A stretch of 64,000 nt of DNA from Chloroflexota bacterium (GTDB taxonomy: Bacteria; Chloroflexota; UBA6077; JACCZL01), in the NCBI GenBank assembly GCA_020850535.1, contig JADZEM010000135.1, positions 1 through 64,000 on the forward strand. Direction: 5' to 3'. A program made the position numbers and the translations under genes. This document shows positions 59,152 through 64,000 of this stretch, one piece after another; position 1 is the first letter of the stretch, and each line of letters begins with the position of its first letter. A model generated the notes under the pieces. It did not search any database and was not told the DNA's origin. It worked only from the letters and a program-made list of their open reading frames with translations.

Positions 59152-60504
59152 TCAGCCCGCCGTCCGGACCATCCCGGCCGCCACCGTATGGTTCGTGGCG
59201 GCGTCCGCCAGGATGAACGCCCCGCCCGTCTGCACGCGGTCGTACGGGTCCAGCGCCAGCGGCTGCTGCGTCTCGACCACCACCCGCGCGATGTCGTTCG
59301 GGCCGAGCGTGCTCTGCTCCTCGCTTTCACGCCACTCGACCGCGCCAAGATCCAGCACCTCGTCGATGCGCCGGATGCGCGCCTGAACCCAGCGTGTGCC
59401 GTGCCGCAGCCAGAGCTTGCGCTGCAACGCCAGCGGCGAGGAGTCGAGCCAGGCGAGGTCAGCTGTGAACTGGCGGGCCTCGACCGGCTGGGCTGCGGCG
59501 TCCTCCGGCGCCAGCCAGTCGCCGCGCGAGATGTCCAGCTCACGGTCGAGCCGCACCACCACGGACTGACCGGGCTGCGCCTCCAGCAGCGGCCCGTCGA
59601 ACGTGCCGACACTCAGGACGCGCGCCACGGCCCCGCTCGGCAGCACCCGGACCGTCTGCCCCGGCCGGATCGTGCCGCTCCCGACGCGCCCGGCGTACCC
59701 GCGTGCGCCGCCCTCGTTCGGATCGAAGCCGCGCAGCACGTACTGCACGGCGAACCGGAGCGGCGCCTGCGCCTGCTGGTTCTCTTCGAGCGCGCTCGGG
59801 ACGGACTCCAGCCACTCCAGCAAGTGCGGGCCGGTGTACCAGGGCGTCTGCTGGCTGAGGCTCACCACGTTGTCGCCGTGGAGCGCCGAGATCGGGATCG
59901 CCGTGACCTCGGTCAGGCCAAGGCGGGCGGCCATCGCCCGGTACGAGGAGACGATGGTCTCAAACGTCTGCTGGGAGAAGTCGAGCTGATCGAGCTTGTT
60001 GACAGCCACGACGATGTGCCGAATCCCGAGCAGCCGCGCCAGCGCCGAGTGCCGGCGGGTCTGCGGCAGCAGCTGGCCGTCCACCACCCGCGTCGCGTCG
60101 ATCAGGATGACAGCGGCGTCGGCGGTGCTGGCCCCGGTCACCATGTTGCGGGTGTACTGCTCGTGGCCGGGCGTGTCCGCGATGATGAACTTCCGTCGGC
60201 CGGTCGCGAAGTACCGGTAGGCCACGTCGATGGTGATGCCCTGCTCGCGCTCGGCCTCCAGACCGTCGGTCAGCGCCGCAAGGTCGAGCGCGCCCTTCGG
60301 GGAGTTCGTGCCGCGTCGCTCGCCGGCCCGCGCCAGGGCGGCAAGCTGGTCAGACAGGATGCTCTTGGTGTCGTAGAGCAGCCGGCCGATCAGCGTGCTC
60401 TTGCCGTCGTCCACGCTGCCGGCGGTGATGAAGCGGAGGACGCCCCGGTCCTCGACATGAGTGCCGAGGAGATCGAGATGCTCGGGTAACGTTGGCACGG
60501 TCAT
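59152..60504 (-). CDS. cysN: Sulfate adenylyltransferase, GTPase subunit (CysN)
   Basis: A 450-residue EF-Tu-like GTPase that drives ATP sulfurylase. G1 GSVDDGKSTLIGRLLYD, switch II DTPGHEQYTRNMVTGAS, NKLD (G4) and ISALHGDN (G5) are intact, followed by two beta-barrel domains. There is no C-terminal APS kinase (CysC) fusion. The ATG at 60504 begins MTVPTLPEH; the longer open frame is translated palindrome. It follows cysD on the same strand with a family B repeat in the 224-bp gap. With CysD it makes adenosine 5'-phosphosulfate for sulfate assimilation. Confidence 0.95.
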   Translation of the reverse strand: MTVPTLPEHLDLLGTHVEDRGVLRFITAGSVDDGKSTLIGRLLYDTKSILSDQLAALARAGERRGTNSPKGALDLAALTDGLEAEREQGITIDVAYRYFATGRRKFIIADTPGHEQYTRNMVTGASTADAAVILIDATRVVDGQLLPQTRRHSALARLLGIRHIVVAVNKLDQLDFSQQTFETIVSSYRAMAARLGLTEVTAIPISALHGDNVVSLSQQTPWYTGPHLLEWLESVPSALEENQQAQAPLRFAVQYVLRGFDPNEGGARGYAGRVGSGTIRPGQTVRVLPSGAVARVLSVGTFDGPLLEAQPGQSVVVRLDRELDISRGDWLAPEDAAAQPVEARQFTADLAWLDSSPLALQRKLWLRHGTRWVQARIRRIDEVLDLGAVEWRESEEQSTLGPNDIARVVVETQQPLALDPYDRVQTGGAFILADAATNHTVAAGMVRTAG

Positions 60505-60518
60505 GGCTTGCGAAAACC

Positions 60519-60712
60519 CCCTCACCCCCCGACCCCCTCTCCCTGTGCGCGGGAGAGGGGGAGGCGGTACAGGCGCCGATTTCACATCTCTGAGCGACGA
60601 GGGTCGGGACTATCTTGGTCGCTGCAATCATGCTCCCCCTCTCCCGCGCACAGGGAGAGGGATGTCGACGCAGTCGATAGTTGCGCCGCGCAGCGGTCGG
60701 GGGGGTGAGGGC
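60519..60712. repeat. Family B palindrome between cysD and cysN
   Basis: CCCTCACCCCCCGACCCCCT and CTCTCCCTGTGCGCGGGAGAG on the left pair with CTCTCCCGCGCACAGGGAGAG (60636-60660) and GGTCGGGGGGGTGAGGG on the right. The arms are interrupted by a non-palindromic insert near 60663-60690. An untranslated copy of the element that lies inside the amidohydrolase gene. It separates two genes normally translated together. Confidence 0.85.
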
Positions 60713-60728
60713 CGTCCTGGCTCCTGGT

Positions 60729-61655
60729 CTAGAAATAGCCCTCGCGCTTGCGGCGCTCCATCGACGCCTCGGAGGTCTGGTCGTCCATCCGGGTCGCGCC
60801 GCGCTCGGTGATCTCCTCGACGGCCGTCTCGCGGATGATGTCCTCGACGGTGGCGGCAGCGCTGGCGACCGGGCAGGTGCAACTGATGTCCCCAACCGTC
60901 CGGAAGCGCACCGTCAGCGTCTCGACCGTCTCCTCGGCGCGCGGCGGCGTGATCGGCGTGACCGGCACCAGCAGGCCGCGCCGGCGGACCACCTGGCGCT
61001 GATGGGCGAAGTACAGCTCGGGCAGCGGCAGCCGCTCCCGCTCGATGTACTGCCAGACGTCAAGCTCGGTCCAGTTGGAGATCGGGAAGACCCGCAGGTG
61101 CTCGCCAGGATGGACGCGGGCGTTGTACAGATCCCACAGCTCGGGCCGCTGGTTCTTCGGATCCCACTGGCCGAAGCTGTCGCGGAAGGAGAAGATCCGC
61201 TCCTTGGCGCGAGCCTTCTCCTCGTCGCGGCGCGCCCCACCGATCAGCGCGTCGAAGCCGAACTCTTCGATGGCCTCCAGCAGCGTCACCGACTGCGCGG
61301 CGTTCCGCGAGTCCAGCTCGCCCCGCAGCTTGACCGTTCCGCGCGCCATCGAGTCCTCGACCGACCGCACGATCAGCCGCTCGTTCAGGTCGCGGGTGCG
61401 CGCGTCTCGGAAGTCGAGCACTTCCTGGAAGTTGTGGCCGGTGTCGATGTGGAGCAGCGGGAACGGGAACGCCCCTGGCCGGAACGCCTTCTCGGCCAGC
61501 CGCAGCACGACGCAGCTATCCTTGCCGCCCGAGAACAACAGGGCCGGCTTCTGGGCGGAGGCCGCCACCTCGCGCAAAATGTAGATGGCCTCGGCTTCGA
61601 GCCACTCCAGATGGTCGAGGCGGGCAGCGGGCCGAGCTGCCACGGCGGCGCTCAT
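60729..61655 (-). CDS. cysD: Sulfate adenylyltransferase, small subunit (CysD)
   Basis: A 308-residue PP-loop enzyme. The P-loop ALLFSGGKDSCVVLRLAEKA, HIDTGHNF, IGGARRDEEKARAKERIFSF and RVFPISNWTELDVWQYIERE are canonical for CysD, as is the C-terminal MERRKREGYF. It forms the catalytic subunit that adenylates sulfate, coupled to CysN GTP hydrolysis. The ATG at 61655 gives the usual length; the open frame further upstream passes through GTGCAC repeats and is not coding. Upstream region holds a three-unit 15-bp repeat that could be regulatory. Confidence 0.96.
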   Translation of the reverse strand: MSAAVAARPAARLDHLEWLEAEAIYILREVAASAQKPALLFSGGKDSCVVLRLAEKAFRPGAFPFPLLHIDTGHNFQEVLDFRDARTRDLNERLIVRSVEDSMARGTVKLRGELDSRNAAQSVTLLEAIEEFGFDALIGGARRDEEKARAKERIFSFRDSFGQWDPKNQRPELWDLYNARVHPGEHLRVFPISNWTELDVWQYIERERLPLPELYFAHQRQVVRRRGLLVPVTPITPPRAEETVETLTVRFRTVGDISCTCPVASAAATVEDIIRETAVEEITERGATRMDDQTSEASMERRKREGYF

Positions 61656-61845
61656 ACGACAGTGGTGCGAGGTTCGGCGGGCTCGCGGGCCGCGACGTGG
61701 AGGATCAAAAGGCTGCTCCCGATGGACATGATCGGATTTAACCACAATCGCGTCGTCCGGGCAAGGGCCGGGCGTGTCGCGGTCACGCACGAGCATGGCA
61801 GCGGAATAGAACCGTCGCCGTCGCCGTTGTGGGCGGCAAGCGCAA

Positions 61846-61890
61846 ACCGTGCACGCGCGCACCGTGCACGCGCGCACCGTGCACCTGCAT
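61846..61890. repeat. Three 15-bp units with GTGCAC palindrome in the cysD/SDR divergent gap
   Basis: ACCGTGCACGCGCGC at 61846-61860 and 61861-61875, then ACCGTGCACCTGCAT at 61876-61890. Each unit carries the palindrome GTGCAC, and the last is followed by another GCATGC. They lie between divergent cysD and the SDR gene. Could bind a regulator in a phased array or be a simple slippage product. Confidence 0.75.
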
Positions 61891-61975
61891 ACAACCTGCA
61901 TGCGCGGCGTCTGCTGCGCGATGGGAGCGCCGCGCTCCGTGCGCCGGCCGATCACAGCGAGGTGGGAGGGGTTTC

Positions 61976-62767
61976 GTGGATCTGCAGTTGACGGGCAAAG
62001 TGGCGATGGTGGCGGCATCCAGTCGTGGCCTCGGGCGGGCCTGCGCCATCGGGCTGGCCCGCGAGGGCGTCAAGCTGAGCCTGGCCGCGCGCAGCGCCGA
62101 GGCCCTGGCAAAGGTGGCCGACGAGATCGAGCAGGAGTCTGGGACCGAGGTGCTGACGGTCCCCACGGACGTGACCCAGGGCGACCAGATCCTGGCCTGG
62201 ACCGAGCAGACGGTTGCACGCTACGGCGGCGTGGACATCCTGGTCACCAACGCGGGCGGGCCGCCGCACGGCAACTGGGCCGACTTCCAGGACGACGAGG
62301 CCTGGATCGAGGCGTTCAACCTGAACATGCTGAGCACCATCAGGATGATCCGCTCGGTCATCCCCTCGATGCGCGAGCGCGGCGGCGGGCGCATCCTGAA
62401 CATCCAGTCCACCTCGGTCAAGGCGCCGCTGCAGAACCTGATTCTGTCGAACACGATCCGCCCCGGCGTGGCCGGCCTCGCCCAGAGCCTCTCGCGCGAG
62501 CTGGCCGGCGACAACATCCTGGTCAACACGGTCTGCCCGGGCGCGATCTACACCGACCGTCTGCGCTCGGCCACCCTCCACCGCGCCGAGCAGGTCGGCA
62601 TGACCGAGCAGGAGGCCGTCGCCGAGCGCACCCAGGCGATCCCACTCAAGCGGTTCGGCACGCCCGAGGAGTTCGCCAACATGGTGGTGTTCCTGGCGTC
62701 CGGCCGGGCCAGCTACGTGACGGGCAGCACCATCGCGGTGGACGGCGGCTCGTTCCCGGCCATCTAG
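61976..62767 (+). CDS. Short-chain dehydrogenase/reductase lacking the YxxxK motif
   Basis: A 263-residue Rossmann-fold protein. The cofactor motif is AASSRGLGRACAIGLA (modified TGxxxGxG), with VTNAGGPP (NNAG) and a C-terminal GSTIAVDGGSF as in FabG-like enzymes. The catalytic segment reads IQSTSVKAPLQNLILSNTIR where YxxxK should be: Ser is present but the Tyr and Lys are replaced (ILSNTIR). A recognisable SDR subgroup has this change, so the protein may use other residues or be non-catalytic. GTG 61976 has GGGAGGGG 4 bases upstream. Divergent from cysD. Confidence 0.88.
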   Translation: MDLQLTGKVAMVAASSRGLGRACAIGLAREGVKLSLAARSAEALAKVADEIEQESGTEVLTVPTDVTQGDQILAWTEQTVARYGGVDILVTNAGGPPHGNWADFQDDEAWIEAFNLNMLSTIRMIRSVIPSMRERGGGRILNIQSTSVKAPLQNLILSNTIRPGVAGLAQSLSRELAGDNILVNTVCPGAIYTDRLRSATLHRAEQVGMTEQEAVAERTQAIPLKRFGTPEEFANMVVFLASGRASYVTGSTIAVDGGSFPAI

Positions 62768-62849
62768 CGGCGTGGCCCACGCTCCGCAAGCTACCTCCGT
62801 GACGAGGCACCACCTCACTCCGTCGTGAGCGCCGGGAGAGCGATACACG

Positions 62850-63071
62850 ATGTTTCAGCTCTGGGACATGGAATCTGCGAACCTTCTCGGCTCGTATACG
62901 ACCGAGGATGCAGCGCTGCACATCGTTCGACAGGCGATCGACAGGCATGGCGCTGAGGTGGTCGCCACGCTGTTGCTCCTCCGGGAAGACGCGGGCGGTC
63001 AGCTCACCGACATCGCCGAGAGCGCGGCTCTCGCGAAGCTCGCGCTCTCGCGCACGACGCCAGCGGCCTGA
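62850..63071 (+). CDS. Small protein of unknown function
   Basis: A 73-residue protein with GGGAGAG upstream of ATG 62850. It reads MFQLWDMESANLLGSYTTED then ALHIVRQAIDRHGAEVVATL and resembles short helical proteins with an N-terminal strand pair; a final Ala-rich helix ends SRTTPAA. A sequence starting with an xxFxLWDxxSxNxxGxYxT pattern is common in short uncharacterised bacterial proteins. No function can be assigned. Confidence 0.6.
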   Translation: MFQLWDMESANLLGSYTTEDAALHIVRQAIDRHGAEVVATLLLLREDAGGQLTDIAESAALAKLALSRTTPAA

Positions 63072-63165
63072 TTCGGCCGGGCGACAGAGGCGCTGTCGCC
63101 CGGCCGGTCCCCAGTCAGGCGCGAGTCAGGTGCGGTTGTTGGTCGCGGTCGCGTCGGACCTGAGC

Positions 63166-63426
63166 CTAATAGATCGTGCCCGTGAACGCTGGCGTACCGC
63201 GCATGCCGTGGCCGTGGCAGGCGGTGCAGGAGCAGGCGCCCTTCCCACCGCACTCCGGGCAGGCGCACCGTGGCGCAGCCTTCGACTTCTGGACGGCCGT
63301 CGCCGAGCTGCCAGGGCCCAGGTGCATGTCGCTGACGTCGCCAGCGCCGCTACAGGACTTACACGGGATGCGGCCCTGCCCGTGACAGACCGGGCAGGTG
63401 TTGTACCAGACGGATGCCTGAGTCAT
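63166..63426 (-). CDS. Stand-alone DnaJ-type cysteine-rich zinc protein
   Basis: An 86-residue protein containing four CxxCxGxG motifs in order: CPVCHGQG, CKSCSGAG, CPECGGKG and CTACHGHG. These bind two zinc ions in the cysteine-rich domain of DnaJ/Hsp40. There is no J domain or substrate-binding C-terminus, so it is an isolated zinc module, as in small thiol-disulfide chaperone-like proteins. Start taken at ATG 63426 (MTQASVWYN), with AAGGCACGC upstream; a longer frame is not supported. Its role may be in folding or redox (inference). Confidence 0.8.
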   Translation of the reverse strand: MTQASVWYNTCPVCHGQGRIPCKSCSGAGDVSDMHLGPGSSATAVQKSKAAPRCACPECGGKGACSCTACHGHGMRGTPAFTGTIY

Positions 63427-63745
63427 TGCGTGCCTTCTTTCCGCGTTCAATGAGGTCCCGCGAACAACACCTGTTCTCAAAGGCCCTCTCTACTGAACTG
63501 ATTCCTCTCTCTCATTCAACGTCCAGCGGCGCACACGCAGACGGGGCGGATGTCCCGACTCCCCTGGGCCGGCTGTCCCGACGCCCGTTCATCTCAATTC
63601 TTTCCGAAATCTTTTCCGTCAGCACCCCATCCTGCTGCGCTGGTGGGCCGTTGTTCTCGAAAGAGCCTGCCGGCAGCCAGGGTGTGCTGTTCGCGCGCCA
63701 TGGTGGCGGGTGTGGTGTGCAGGCAGTGTGGGTGGAGTACGAGAA

Positions 63746-64000
63746 ATGGGATCCTGGCTACGCCATGTGCGTGTGCGCTGGCAACTTATCGCCAGCATCA
63801 GCTCGATTCTGGTTTTGTTCGGCGTGGCTGGCTGGGTCAGCATCGCGTCGTTGGGCCGGCTGGCGGACGGTCTCGACGGCATGTACGGGCGCGAGCTGCT
63901 GCCGCTCGACCGCGTTTCGCGGGCGACGCTGACGCTCGAACGGATCAACACCACGCTGGAAGAGGCTCTGAACGCGACCTCGCCCGAGGAGCGCGCTCAC
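63746..64000 (+). CDS. Start of a chemoreceptor-like membrane sensor (runs off window)
   Basis: An ATG at 63746 with GGAG 8-9 bases upstream opens a frame without stop to the window end (85 codons). It reads MGSWLRHVRVRWQLIASISS then ILVLFGVAGWVSIASLGRLA, a basic N-terminus and one TM helix. GLDGMYGRELLPLDRVSRAT and LERINTTLEEAL follow. This is the N-terminal pattern of four-helix-bundle methyl-accepting chemotaxis proteins or related sensor kinases (4HB_MCP). The 320 bp before it (63427-63745) hold no gene I can support. What follows beyond 64000 is unknown. Confidence 0.7.
   Translation, partial: MGSWLRHVRVRWQLIASISSILVLFGVAGWVSIASLGRLADGLDGMYGRELLPLDRVSRATLTLERINTTLEEALNATSPEERAH

Noticed and set aside
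60505-60585. N-terminal extension of CysN
   Set aside because: The extra 27 residues (PPPLPRTGRGGRGVRG) are translated family B palindrome; the family start fits ATG 60504.

Overview
The window is a 64 kb piece of a high-GC bacterial chromosome. The organism is not identified by any single marker. A GC-rich member of the Chloroflexota (Thermomicrobia-like or a related uncultured lineage) is the best fit. The reasons are the mix of Shine-Dalgarno-led genes, Tat-type lipoprotein signals, PknB-like kinases, several ABC importer loci without their own ATPase, sugar-ABC plus acyl-CoA dehydrogenase catabolism, and dense families of long GTCATCC- and CCTCACCCCC-type intergenic palindromes. This placement is inference. 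No rRNA, tRNA, CRISPR array, replication origin or intact transposase was seen.

Layout. 0.2-5.8 kb: a 2-keto-4-pentenoate hydratase-like enzyme, a DUF5666-like membrane protein, decayed S8 protease and GntR relics, an alpha/beta hydrolase, a 2TM K+ channel with RCK domains and a secreted repetitive protein. 5.8-16.6 kb: a signalling block. It has a PP2C phosphatase-GAF-PAS-adenylate cyclase fusion beside a PknB-like Ser/Thr kinase, two stand-alone receiver proteins, relics of a histidine kinase, a 1183-residue double hybrid histidine kinase and a tyrosine phosphatase overlapping it tail to tail. 17.2-24.6 kb: four co-directional clan GH-A glycosidase-like genes, two of them fused to a shared polytopic membrane domain. 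24.7-26.4 kb: two tandem secreted paralogues with Asn/Asp-rich linkers. 26.7-30.0 kb: a sugar ABC importer operon without ATPase.

30.17-34.08 kb: an apparent composite mobile element. Two 174-bp copies of a terminal-inverted-repeat element bracket about 3.6 kb of mostly orphan minus-strand genes. The whole unit is flanked by a 10-11 bp direct repeat, as expected of a target-site duplication. Its largest gene ends in a serine-recombinase (resolvase) fold that has lost its catalytic residues. Two neighbouring genes carry apparent one-base frameshifts.

34.1-47.8 kb: a MarR regulator, an aldo/keto reductase, a glycosyltransferase, an RraA-like protein, two adjacent acyl-CoA dehydrogenases with a MaoC hydratase, a C39-like lipoprotein, a peptide ABC importer (two permeases and a binding protein) and an ArsR-AHSA1 pair. 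48-64 kb: an MBL hydrolase, an amidohydrolase carrying a 73-bp-arm perfect palindrome inside its reading frame, a second C39-like protein, a GGDEF-EAL protein, threonine dehydratase, a Usp-Usp-CBS-CBS protein, CysN and CysD for sulfate activation, an atypical SDR, a stand-alone DnaJ-type zinc protein and the start of a chemoreceptor-like gene that runs off the window.

How parts work together (inference): the kinase and phosphatase-cyclase probably form one reversible phosphorylation/cAMP module; the GH cluster probably remodels or degrades an envelope or environmental polysaccharide; the acyl-CoA dehydrogenase pair and MaoC protein form a beta-oxidation-like segment; CysDN makes adenosine phosphosulfate.
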